Shown in pieces: positions 57,497 through 64,000 of a stretch of 64,000 bases of DNA. Source of the DNA: Geodermatophilaceae bacterium URHB0062 (GTDB taxonomy: Bacteria > Actinomycetota > Actinomycetes > Mycobacteriales > Geodermatophilaceae); the NCBI GenBank assembly GCA_000620185.1, contig JHVO01000016.1, positions 117,159-181,158 of the forward strand, given 5' to 3'. The translations under genes and the position numbers were made by a program. Under the pieces are notes generated by a model. That model had not been told where the DNA came from, searched no databases, and worked only from the letters and a program-made list of their open reading frames with translations. Positions within the stretch are counted from its first letter, which is position 1, and each line of letters starts with the position of its first letter.

Positions 57497-58999
57497 GTGT
57501 CCGCCACACCGCCGAGTCGCCCGTCGACCCTCGCTGCCGGGGCACCCGTGCCTCCGGCCGTCCAGGAGACCGTCCGGGCGCTCGTCGACCTCTCCCCCGT
57601 CCTGACCGAACTGGGTGCGCGCTTCACCGCCGCCGGCTTCGAGGCCCACCTCGTCGGCGGCTCCGTCCGCGACGCGCTGCTGGCGGCCGGGTCGGGATCC
57701 TCCGGCGTCCCGGGCGACCTCGACGTCACCACGGATGCGCGGCCGGAGCAGGTGCTCGACCTGCTGCGCGGGTGGGCGGGTTCCACGTGGAACACCGGCA
57801 TCGCCTTCGGCACCGTGGGTGCGGAGGTGCGCGGCGTGCGGCTGGAGATCACGACGTTCCGGGCCGACCGGTACGACCGCGAGTCGCGCAATCCGGAGGT
57901 GGCCTGGGGGACGTCGTTGGTCGACGACCTGGCCCGCCGCGACTTCACGGTGAACGCGATGGCGGTCTCCCTCGGGGCCGATCGCACGGTGACCGACCCG
58001 TTCGGCGGGCTGGGCGACCTGCTCGCGCGGCGGCTGCGGACGCCCGGTGCCGCCGCCGACTCCTTCGCCGACGACCCGCTGCGGATGCTGCGCGCCGTCC
58101 GCTTCGTGGCCCAGCTCGGGCTCGTACCGGTCGAGGACGTCGTCGAGGCGATGACCGCCATGTCGGGCGAGCTGGCGCGGATCACGCCCGAGCGCGTGCA
58201 GGCCGAGCTGTCGAAGACGCTGCTGCAGGACTCGCCCCGGGCAGCGCTCGAGCTGTTCGTGTCGACCGGGCTCGCCGACGTCGTGCTCCCGGAGCTGCCG
58301 GCGCTGCGCATGGAGATCGACGAGCACCACCAGCACAAGGACGTGTACGCGCACTCGCTGACCGTGCTGGACCACGCGATCGCCCTGGAGAAGGCCGATC
58401 CGGACGCCGAGTCGCCGGACCTCGTGCTGCGGCTGGCGGCGCTCCTGCACGACATCGGCAAGCCCGCCACCCGCCGGCACGAGCCCAAGGGCCGGGTCTC
58501 CTTCCACCACCACGAGGTCGTGGGCGCCAAGCTCGTGCGCAAGCGGCTGATGGCCCTGCGCTACTCGAAGGAGGTCGTCGAGGCGGTCGCCCGGCTGACC
58601 TTCCTGCACCTGCGCTTCCACGGGTTCGGCCGGGGTGAGTGGACGGACTCCGCCGTGCGCCGGTACGTCACCGACGCGGGGGATCTGCTGCCACGCCTGC
58701 ACAAGCTGGTGCGGTCGGACTCCACCACCCGCAACAAGAGGCGGGCGGCGGCGCTGTCGGAGACCTACGACTCGCTCGAGGAGCGGATCAGGGAGATCTC
58801 CGAGAAGGAGGACCTCGCCCGCGTCCGGCCCGACCTCGACGGCAACGCGATCATGGAGCTGCTGGACCTGCAGCCCGGGCCCGACGTGGGCCGGGCCTGG
58901 CGGTTCCTGAAGGACCTCCGGCTGGAGCGCGGGCCCCTCGATCGCGATGAGGCCGAGGCGGCCCTGCTCGCCTGGTGGTCCACCCGCCCCCGCACCTGA
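57497..58999 (+). CDS. pcnA: CCA tRNA nucleotidyltransferase / poly(A) polymerase family
   Basis: The 500-residue enzyme has the class II nucleotidyltransferase core: GGSVRD at 54-59, DLDVTTD at 74-80, RRDFTVNAM, and [13 protein letters not shown]. An HD phosphohydrolase domain ([29 protein letters not shown]) and a C-terminal helical part follow. It adds CCA to tRNA 3' ends, and none of the three tRNAs here encodes CCA. The start GTG has a TACCCT -10-like hexamer at 57483 and no ribosome-binding site, so it is probably leaderless. A parS-like site lies inside. Confidence 0.95.
   Translation: MSATPPSRPSTLAAGAPVPPAVQETVRALVDLSPVLTELGARFTAAGFEAHLVGGSVRDALLAAGSGSSGVPGDLDVTTDARPEQVLDLLRGWAGSTWNTGIAFGTVGAEVRGVRLEITTFRADRYDRESRNPEVAWGTSLVDDLARRDFTVNAMAVSLGADRTVTDPFGGLGDLLARRLRTPGAAADSFADDPLRMLRAVRFVAQLGLVPVEDVVEAMTAMSGELARITPERVQAELSKTLLQDSPRAALELFVSTGLADVVLPELPALRMEIDEHHQHKDVYAHSLTVLDHAIALEKADPDAESPDLVLRLAALLHDIGKPATRRHEPKGRVSFHHHEVVGAKLVRKRLMALRYSKEVVEAVARLTFLHLRFHGFGRGEWTDSAVRRYVTDAGDLLPRLHKLVRSDSTTRNKRRAAALSETYDSLEERIREISEKEDLARVRPDLDGNAIMELLDLQPGPDVGRAWRFLKDLRLERGPLDRDEAEAALLAWWSTRPRT
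57780..57793. promoter_or_regulatory. parS-like palindrome (ParB site 5, inside pcnA)
   Basis: GTTCCACGTGGAAC, a perfect palindrome, lies within pcnA, where it encodes STWN. About 21 kb from oriC. Confidence 0.75.
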
Positions 59000-59001
59000 G
59001 C

Positions 59002-59039
59002 GGAGTGGGAGGGCGCGGAAAACGCTCCCCTCCCACTCC
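59002..59039. repeat. Left 38-bp palindromic inverted repeat of the DUF559 cassette
   Basis: Begins GGAGTGGGAGGGCGC and ends CCTCCCACTCC, so it folds on itself around GCGGAAAACGC. The reverse complement of the repeat at 60021-60058 matches it at 33 of 38 positions. It starts three bases after the pcnA stop. Confidence 0.85.
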
Positions 59040-59100
59040 AGTGACGGCGTGCCTGTGGATGACGGGCTCGGCGCGGCCGCGAGCGCTGCACTCTCCCGGT

Positions 59101-60027
59101 GTGCGCTCACGCAGAACCGTCGCCCACCGCCGTGCGCTTGCGCAGCTCGGCGTCGACAAGGACCGCATCCGGCGAGCTCTCCGCTCAGGCCGCTGGCAGG
59201 AGCCCGTTCCCGGGGTCGTGGTGTTGCACTCGGGGCACCTGACGAGGCGAGAGCGCCTGATGACGGCGCTGGAGTGGGCAGGTCCGCTCGGGCGGCTGTC
59301 CCACACGAGCGCCCTTCTGCTGCACGGGGCCCGAGTTGAGGAACCCGGAGCCCGGCGGCGAGTTGCTGGTGTGCGAGGCGAGTACGTCGCTCCACCGGAC
59401 GCCGGACTGGTCCAGGTGTCGGTCCCTCACGGCCGGCACCTGGAATCGGTCGAGTTCGTTGTCGTCCACCAGACTCGGCGGCCGATGGGCGAACTCGTGC
59501 TCGACGGCCTCCGGACAACTGGTGCTGCGCGCGCGGTCGTCGACGTCTCGATGAGCGCCGTCCGCCGGCAGGACGTGGATCACGTGGTCGCCGATGCCCT
59601 GCAGCGTGGCCTGATGGATCTCGAGCAGCTCGCCGAGGAGGTACGTGCCGCGGGTCGCAAAGCGGGCCCATGGCTGAGAGATGCGGTCACCGACGCGACG
59701 CGCGGCATGCGGTCGGTGGGCGAATCGGATCTCCGACGCGTGATCGGCTCGGCCGGGTTGCCGGAGCCCGAGTGGAATGCCGCCATCGAAACGCCTGAAG
59801 GCGTCTTCTTCCTTGACGCCTACTGGTCCCGCCAGCGCGTGGGGGCGGAGGCGGACGGTGCCGCATTCCATCTCGGTGCGAAGGACTGGGCCCGTGACCT
59901 GCGGCGGCAGAACGCGATCCAGGGGACGGGGGTCCGCCTGTTCCGCTTCCCGGTGCGTCAGCTCAGACGGCAGCAGGAGGCGTGCGGCGTGCAGCTTGCG
60001 CGAGCGCTCGGGGTACGAATGGAGTGA
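59101..60027 (+). CDS. AbiEi-like / DUF559 (Vsr-fold) protein
   Basis: The 308-residue protein has an N-terminal winged-helix of the AbiEi antitoxin type (residues 5-70; RALAQLGVDKDRIRRALRSGRW, VPGVVVLHSG, RLSHTSALLLHG) and a C-terminal DUF559-like restriction-endonuclease fold (about 210-300; VFFLDAYWSRQRVGAEADGAAFH with possible catalytic Asp and Glu, then RDLRRQNAIQGTGVRLFRF). No toxin gene is adjacent. Base use is less GC-biased at third positions than in neighbours. The gene is bracketed by inverted palindromic repeats; its TGA lies inside the right one. GTG 59101 starts at the domain, with no clear ribosome-binding site. Confidence 0.75.
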   Translation: MRSRRTVAHRRALAQLGVDKDRIRRALRSGRWQEPVPGVVVLHSGHLTRRERLMTALEWAGPLGRLSHTSALLLHGARVEEPGARRRVAGVRGEYVAPPDAGLVQVSVPHGRHLESVEFVVVHQTRRPMGELVLDGLRTTGAARAVVDVSMSAVRRQDVDHVVADALQRGLMDLEQLAEEVRAAGRKAGPWLRDAVTDATRGMRSVGESDLRRVIGSAGLPEPEWNAAIETPEGVFFLDAYWSRQRVGAEADGAAFHLGAKDWARDLRRQNAIQGTGVRLFRFPVRQLRRQQEACGVQLARALGVRME

Positions 60028-60058
60028 GAGGGACGCGTTTTCCGCGCTCTCGCACTCC
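60021..60058. repeat. Right 38-bp palindromic inverted repeat of the DUF559 cassette
   Basis: Begins GGAGTGAGAGGGACGCG and ends GCTCTCGCACTCC, with GCGTTTTCCGC in the middle. It is the inverted partner of the left repeat. It contains the stop codon (60025) of the DUF559 gene and ends two bases before the MFS gene stop. Confidence 0.85.
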
Positions 60059-60060
60059 GA

Positions 60061-61413
60061 TCAGCGGGTGGCGCGGGCGTAGTTCAGCCCGATCAGCACG
60101 TAGCCCGCCCCGACGCCGACGAGCAGGGGGTAGGAGATCCCCGACGCGGGCAGCACGAACGCGGCCAGCACCAGCGCGACCACGAAGGCCACGTTGAACA
60201 GGGTGTCGTAGACCGCGAACACCCGGCCGCGGAAGTCGTCCTCCACGGTCTCCTGCAGCGTGGTGTCCACGCAGATCTTGACGCCCTGCGACAGGAAGCC
60301 GAGCACCAGGCCGGCCAGCACGATCGCGGGCGGCACCAACGGCAGCGACAGCAGCATCTGGGCCAGCCCGCCCACGGTCAGCAGCAGGACCACCCACCGC
60401 CGCTTCCCGATCCGCCGCACCGCCGACGGGGTGACCATGGCGGCCAGCAGGGTGCCGACCGCGCCCGCCGCGACCACCTGACCCAAGCCGACCAGTCCGC
60501 CGGGGAAGAAGGTCCAGCCCCGGGCCGGGAACGAATTGCGGTAGAGCAGCAGCGTCATCAGGGTCAGGACGCCGTAGCAGAGCCGGTGCAGCGTGAGCGC
60601 CGTCAGCGCGGCCGTCGCCGGCCGGATCCCCCACACGTGGCGCGCGCCGGCCACCAGTCCGGCGGCCACGTCGAGCAACGACAGCCGGGCCGACCGGGTC
60701 AGGTGGTCGGGCCCCAGGTGTCCGCGGGAGAACCCGGACACGACCGCCGCCGCGGCCAGGTACGGCAGTGCGGACGCCAGCGCCAGTGCCCCGTAGCCGC
60801 CGTCGCCCGCTCCCACCACGGACAGCAGCCCGAGCGCAGCGCCGCCGCCGACCACGGTGACGACCGCCCCGGACGTCGTCGACAGCGCGTTGGCCGACAC
60901 GAGGGACGGCGCATCCGTGGTGTGCGGAAGGGCCGCAGACAGCGCCGAGAGCACGAACCGGTTCACGGAGAAGACGGCGAGGCCGGCGGCGTAGAACGCC
61001 GTCCCCTCCACGCCCCCGGCCACGAGGGCCGCCACCACGGCGACCATCCCCGCCCGGACGACGTTCGCGCGCAGCAGCACCTGGCGGCGGCTCCACCGGT
61101 CCAGCCAGACACCGGCGAAGGGCCCCACGAGGGAGTACGGGAGCAGCAGGACGGCGAAGCCGGCGGCCACGTCGACCGGGTCGGCGGCGCGCTGCGGGTT
61201 GAACAGCACCGTGCCGGCGAGGGCTGCCTGGAAGACGCCGTCCCCGAACTGGGACAGCAGACGGGTGGCCAGCAACCGGCGGAAGTCGCCCCGCCGCAGG
61301 AGGTGACGAACGGTCGTCCCGGACCCCTGCACGCCGGTCACCCTAGGGGGCGGTGCGGCCTCCGGAGTGTCACCGCCGGGCCGTTCCCTACCCGTCGTGG
61401 CGCGCCGACCCAT
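60061..61413 (-). CDS. MFS transporter
   Basis: The 450-residue protein has about 12 transmembrane helices. The first loop carries GVWLDRWSRRQVLLR, the MFS motif A (GxxxDRxxRR). The front reads RLLATRLLSQFGDGVFQAALAGTVLFNP. The family is MFS efflux or uptake of unknown substrate. The start is uncertain: ATG 61413 adds a disordered lead of 24 residues, while GTG 61341 begins close to the first helix; neither has a clear Shine-Dalgarno. Divergent from the AlgH-family gene. Confidence 0.85.
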   Translation of the reverse strand: MGRRATTGRERPGGDTPEAAPPPRVTGVQGSGTTVRHLLRRGDFRRLLATRLLSQFGDGVFQAALAGTVLFNPQRAADPVDVAAGFAVLLLPYSLVGPFAGVWLDRWSRRQVLLRANVVRAGMVAVVAALVAGGVEGTAFYAAGLAVFSVNRFVLSALSAALPHTTDAPSLVSANALSTTSGAVVTVVGGGAALGLLSVVGAGDGGYGALALASALPYLAAAAVVSGFSRGHLGPDHLTRSARLSLLDVAAGLVAGARHVWGIRPATAALTALTLHRLCYGVLTLMTLLLYRNSFPARGWTFFPGGLVGLGQVVAAGAVGTLLAAMVTPSAVRRIGKRRWVVLLLTVGGLAQMLLSLPLVPPAIVLAGLVLGFLSQGVKICVDTTLQETVEDDFRGRVFAVYDTLFNVAFVVALVLAAFVLPASGISYPLLVGVGAGYVLIGLNYARATR

Positions 61414-61488
61414 GACTAACGCGCGTTCGGCCGCGAAGCGGGGACGCTCGACCTTCCTCCGGCGCGGAGGTGGGGCACACTGAACGCG

Positions 61489-62187
61489 ATGCCCTCGCTT
61501 CCCCCGTTGCCCGATCCCGAGTCCGGCCCGCCCGTGCGGCCCGTGACCGGTCGGCGGCGTCCCGATGCGGTACCGCGGCTGTCGCTCGGCTGCCTCGACG
61601 ACGTCCGCCCGGGCGCCCTGCTGGTGGCGCTGCCGGGGCTCACCGACCCGACCTTCGCGGGCACGGTGGTGTACGTCCTCGACCACTCCGACACCGGCAC
61701 GCTCGGTGTGGTGCTGGGGCGCCCGAGCCAGGTCGAGATCCGCGACGTGCTGCCCGGCTGGAGCGATCTGGCCGTCGATCCTGCGGTGTTCCACGTGGGC
61801 GGGCCGTGCGAGACCGACACGGCGCTCTGCCTGGCCGTCGCGCCGACCGACCCGGCCACCGGCGCCCACTTCTCGGAGGGCGACGGGGCACGGCGGGGCG
61901 GGCTGCGCCTGGTGGCCGACGACGTCCACCTGGTCGATCTCGACGGTGACGCGTCGGCTCTGGCCGGGCAGATCCAGGGCCTCCGGGTCTTCGCCGGGTA
62001 CGCCGGATGGTCCACCGGGCAGCTGGCGGTCGAGATCGCCGAGGGTGCCTGGGCATGCGTTTCGGGCCGCGCCCACGACATCCTCAGCAGCGCCGCCGGT
62101 CCCGCCCTCTGGCGGCAGGTGATGGGCCGTCAGACCGGCCGCCTGGGTGTCCTGTCGACGGCGCCCGCGGACCCGACCGCGAACTGA
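61489..62187 (+). CDS. YqgE/AlgH family protein (DUF179)
   Basis: The 232-residue protein has a disordered N-terminus of about 30 residues and a DUF179 fold: GALLVALPGLTDPTFAGTVVYVLDHSDTGTLGVVLGRPSQ, VFHVGGPCE, FAGYAGWSTGQLAVEIAEGAW. AlgH/YqgE proteins are widespread and of uncertain role, proposed as regulators or weak ATP/transcription factors. ATG 61489 has GGAGG about 20 bases upstream and a CACACT hexamer eight bases before, so the start may be leaderless. Confidence 0.88.
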   Translation: MPSLPPLPDPESGPPVRPVTGRRRPDAVPRLSLGCLDDVRPGALLVALPGLTDPTFAGTVVYVLDHSDTGTLGVVLGRPSQVEIRDVLPGWSDLAVDPAVFHVGGPCETDTALCLAVAPTDPATGAHFSEGDGARRGGLRLVADDVHLVDLDGDASALAGQIQGLRVFAGYAGWSTGQLAVEIAEGAWACVSGRAHDILSSAAGPALWRQVMGRQTGRLGVLSTAPADPTAN

Positions 62188-62260
62188 TCCCTCCGGCGAC
62201 ATCTGTCACGACTGCCCCTCAGGAGCAGCGCACACGGCGCCGATCTGGTAGGAAAGACCC

Positions 62261-62297
62261 GGGAGGGGGCGGTCTGGGGAAGAGGCCGCCCCCTCCC
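62261..62297. terminator. Bidirectional terminator after the AlgH-family gene
   Basis: GGGAGGGGGCGGTCT (62261-62275) pairs with AGGCCGCCCCCTCCC (62283-62297) with one T-G pair and a seven-base loop, followed by GCTGTCTTTCT. It lies between convergent genes. Confidence 0.85.
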
Positions 62298-62326
62298 GCT
62301 GTCTTTCTGACGCCCTGCGGCCTTTC

Positions 62327-63094
62327 TCAGACCCCCAGCGCTGCCGCGATCTCGGGATGGTCGGCCGCAAGAGCGGTCTCCTCGTCGGCCGGCACCGCGA
62401 CCGTCCGCGGCCCGTGGTCCGACAGCGTGACGGTCACCTCCACCCCGCCGGAGCCGATCGGCGTCGCGTACTGCACGAGCAGGTCGTCGGCCGCCCCGAC
62501 GGCGATGGTCCGCCGGTCGTGCAGGCGGAACAGCGAGGTCAGCCGGCCGTCGATCGATCGCTGCCCGCGCCACGTGTAGCTGCCGTCGAGGAACGCGCGA
62601 GGGTCGTCGGCCGTAGGTGACCCGAGGCGAAGCAGCACGGTGGCCACCACGTCGAGCAACGCCGCGCCGGCCCCGTCGTCGGTGACCGACAGCGGACGGC
62701 GCAGATAGCCGATCCCGTCGGCCTGCAGGGCGGCGGGAAGGGCCGGCAGGTCGCCGACCCAGAGGTCGTCCGCGGTGAAGACCACGGTGCGGACGTCGTC
62801 GGGCCGCCCGTCGCCGAACGAGGTCACCGCCTGGGCATGGCCGGTCCCGTCGCGGAAGTCGATCTCGCCGTGCAGGGTCAGCACCGTCGTCCGGCCGTAG
62901 GGCGCCGTCACGACGAAGTCGGCGCCGCCCTCCTCCACGTTGCGGTGCAGGAGGCCGGCCAGCAGGCGGGCCTCCGCATGCGTGACCGGGCTCCCGGACG
63001 CCCGGGGCGGCTCCTCGGCCGAGCACCCCGCCGTCAGCGCCGGTCCGAGCGTCATCGCCACGGCCAGGACGACGGCACGGGCGCGCGGCGGCAT
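62327..63094 (-). CDS. Putative lipoprotein of unknown function
   Basis: The 255-residue protein has a lipoprotein signal peptide (RARAVVLAVAMTLGPALTAGC) with lipobox LTAGC, so Cys24 is the expected lipidated residue. The remainder is a single beta-rich domain, with VVTAPYGRTTVLTLHGEIDFRDG, VVFTADDLWVGDLP and VQYATPIGSGGVEVTVTLSDHGPRTVAVPADEE. The pattern recalls the LppX/LprG half-barrel of actinobacterial lipid-carrying lipoproteins, but that is inference. The ATG lies at 63094. Same strand as ino1, separated from it by a strong terminator. Confidence 0.75.
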   Translation of the reverse strand: MPPRARAVVLAVAMTLGPALTAGCSAEEPPRASGSPVTHAEARLLAGLLHRNVEEGGADFVVTAPYGRTTVLTLHGEIDFRDGTGHAQAVTSFGDGRPDDVRTVVFTADDLWVGDLPALPAALQADGIGYLRRPLSVTDDGAGAALLDVVATVLLRLGSPTADDPRAFLDGSYTWRGQRSIDGRLTSLFRLHDRRTIAVGAADDLLVQYATPIGSGGVEVTVTLSDHGPRTVAVPADEETALAADHPEIAAALGV

Positions 63095-63142
63095 GGCGGA
63101 AGCGTATGGAGCCGGTCCTCCGAAACGGGGGACGACGCGACG

Positions 63143-63172
63143 AGGGCCCGCGTCCGATCGGACGCGGGCCCT
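63143..63172. terminator. ino1 terminator
   Basis: A perfect 30-base palindrome with arms AGGGCCCGCGTCC and GGACGCGGGCCCT around GATC, 47 bases past the ino1 stop on the reverse strand. Confidence 0.85.
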
Positions 63173-63174
63173 GC

Positions 63175-63218
63175 GGTCCCGTCCAGGGGCCCGCCGCGAG
63201 CCAGCGAGCGGTGGGTCC
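63175..63218. repeat. GC-rich hairpin repeat, copy 5 (just after ino1 stop)
   Basis: Left arm GGTCCCGTCC (63175-63184), then GGGGCCCGCCGCGAGCCAGCG, AGCGGTGGGTCC ending at 63218, directly against the ino1 stop codon. The GGACGGGG right arm is missing, so this copy is truncated. Confidence 0.65.
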
Positions 63219-64000
63219 TCAGCGCTCGACGTCGCCGCGGATGAAGGCTTCGACGGCGTCGCGGGCTTCGCTGTCGGAGTACTGCACGGGCGGGGACTTC
63301 ATGAAGTAGGAGGAGGCGGACAGGATGGGGCCGCCGATGCCGCGGTCGAGGGCGATCTTGGCGGCGCGGACGGCGTCGATGATGATGCCGGCGGAGTTGG
63401 GGGAGTCCCAGACCTCGAGCTTGTATTCGAGGTTGAGCGGGACGTCGCCGAATGCGCGGCCCTCCAGGCGGACGTAGGCCCATTTGCGGTCGGAGAGCCA
63501 CGGCACGTGGTCCGAGGGTCCGATGTGCACGTTGCCGGCGCCCATGTCGCGGTCGACCTGGGAGGTGACCGACTGGGTCTTGGAGATCTTCTTGGACTCC
63601 AGGCGTTCGCGTTCGAGCATGTTCTTGAAGTCCATGTTGCCGCCGACGTTGAGTTGCATGGTGCGGTCGAGTTGGACGCCGCGGTCCTCGAAGAGCTTGG
63701 CCAGGACGCGGTGGGTGATGGTGGCGCCGACCTGGGACTTGATGTCGTCGCCGACGATCGGGAGGCCGGCGGCGGTGAACTTGTCGGCCCAGGCCTTGGT
63801 GCCGGCGATGAACACCGGCAGGGCGTTGACGAAGGCGACCCCGGCGTCGAGGGCGGCCTGGGCGTAGAACTCGGCGGCCTGCTGGGAGCCGACGGGCAGG
63901 TAGCAGACGAGCACGTCGGCGCCGGACTCGCGCAGCGCGGCGACGACGTCGACCGGTGCCTCGTCGGACTCCTCGATCGTCTCCCGGTAGTACTTGCCGA
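63219..64000 (-). CDS. ino1: Inositol-3-phosphate synthase, 5' end beyond window edge
   Basis: 259 residues are visible, the C-terminal two-thirds of myo-inositol-1-phosphate synthase, which turns glucose 6-phosphate into inositol 3-phosphate for mycothiol and phosphatidylinositol. Landmarks are [79 protein letters not shown], and a C-terminus ending FIRGDVER. The N-terminal NAD-binding motif lies outside the window. A hairpin repeat touches the stop codon and a strong terminator follows. Confidence 0.93.
   Translation of the reverse strand, partial: GKYYRETIEESDEAPVDVVAALRESGADVLVCYLPVGSQQAAEFYAQAALDAGVAFVNALPVFIAGTKAWADKFTAAGLPIVGDDIKSQVGATITHRVLAKLFEDRGVQLDRTMQLNVGGNMDFKNMLERERLESKKISKTQSVTSQVDRDMGAGNVHIGPSDHVPWLSDRKWAYVRLEGRAFGDVPLNLEYKLEVWDSPNSAGIIIDAVRAAKIALDRGIGGPILSASSYFMKSPPVQYSDSEARDAVEAFIRGDVER

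Noticed and set aside
59101..60027. Complete type IV toxin-antitoxin pair
   Set aside because: Only an antitoxin-like domain fused to a nuclease-like fold is present; neither neighbour (pcnA, MFS) resembles an AbiEii nucleotidyltransferase toxin.
61787..61800. Sixth parS-like sequence, GTTCCACGTGGGCG, in the AlgH-family gene
   Set aside because: Only the first 11 of 14 positions match and the palindrome is broken; likely chance in coding sequence.

Overview
The window is high-GC actinobacterial chromosome, by eye above 70% GC with G/C-ending codons and many GTG starts. It is the replication-origin region. The gene order (fhaA-fhaB-pstP-rodA-pbpA-pknA-pknB-trpG, crgA, gyrA-gyrB, recF-gnd-dnaN-dnaA, rpmH-rnpA-yidD-yidC-khpB-rsmG-parA-parB, trxA-trxB, murJ, mutT4, pcnA) is the classical actinobacterial origin neighbourhood. 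The low-copy hairpin repeats and the accessory genes fit a member of the Geodermatophilaceae (Blastococcus/Modestobacter/Geodermatophilus type). That family placement is inference; the phylum is secure.

Layout. 1-7.7 kb: an accessory stretch with an RNB ribonuclease cut by the left edge, S4, MOSC and HhH proteins, a DUF222/HNH nuclease, an acyl-CoA dehydrogenase, DUF1707 and VOC proteins, and tRNA-Leu(CAG). 7.8-18.1 kb: the cell-wall and signalling operon (two FHA proteins, PP2C phosphatase, RodA, PBP-A and two Ser/Thr kinases), which couples phospho-signalling to elongation and division, followed by convergent trpG. 18.1-24.6 kb: DUF881, crgA, thiolase, PH-domain protein, rhomboid protease, cyclophilin, tRNA-Ala, a 47-residue DLW-39 protein, tRNA-Ile and DUF3566. 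24.6-39 kb: gyrA, gyrB, an epimerase, dciA, recF, gnd, dnaN, the presumed oriC, and dnaA. 39.4-45.2 kb: rpmH to parB. 45.2-57.4 kb: ddl-like ligase, aminotransferase, cwlM, trxA, trxB, and a mutT4-DUF6049-murJ-pseudokinase operon. 57.5-64 kb: pcnA, an AbiEi/DUF559-like gene between palindromic inverted repeats, an MFS transporter, an AlgH-family protein, a lipoprotein, and inositol-phosphate synthase cut by the right edge.

How the parts work together. Replication initiation (dnaA, dnaN, recF, dciA, gyrA/B, oriC) and origin segregation (parA, parB and five parS-like palindromes spread over 56 kb) sit beside peptidoglycan synthesis and its control (RodA/PbpA, PknA/PknB/PstP/FHA proteins, CrgA, CwlM, MurJ with its separately encoded pseudokinase, YidC/YidD).

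Most unexpected in the sequence itself are: (i) two families of structured intergenic repeats with compensating base changes; (ii) a DUF559/AbiEi-like gene bounded by 38-bp inverted repeats that are each palindromic; (iii) DnaA-box clusters well away from oriC; and (iv) the hairpin family lying directly after the stop codons of dnaA, gyrB, the pseudokinase gene and ino1. No CRISPR array, prophage, rRNA operon or intact insertion sequence was seen.
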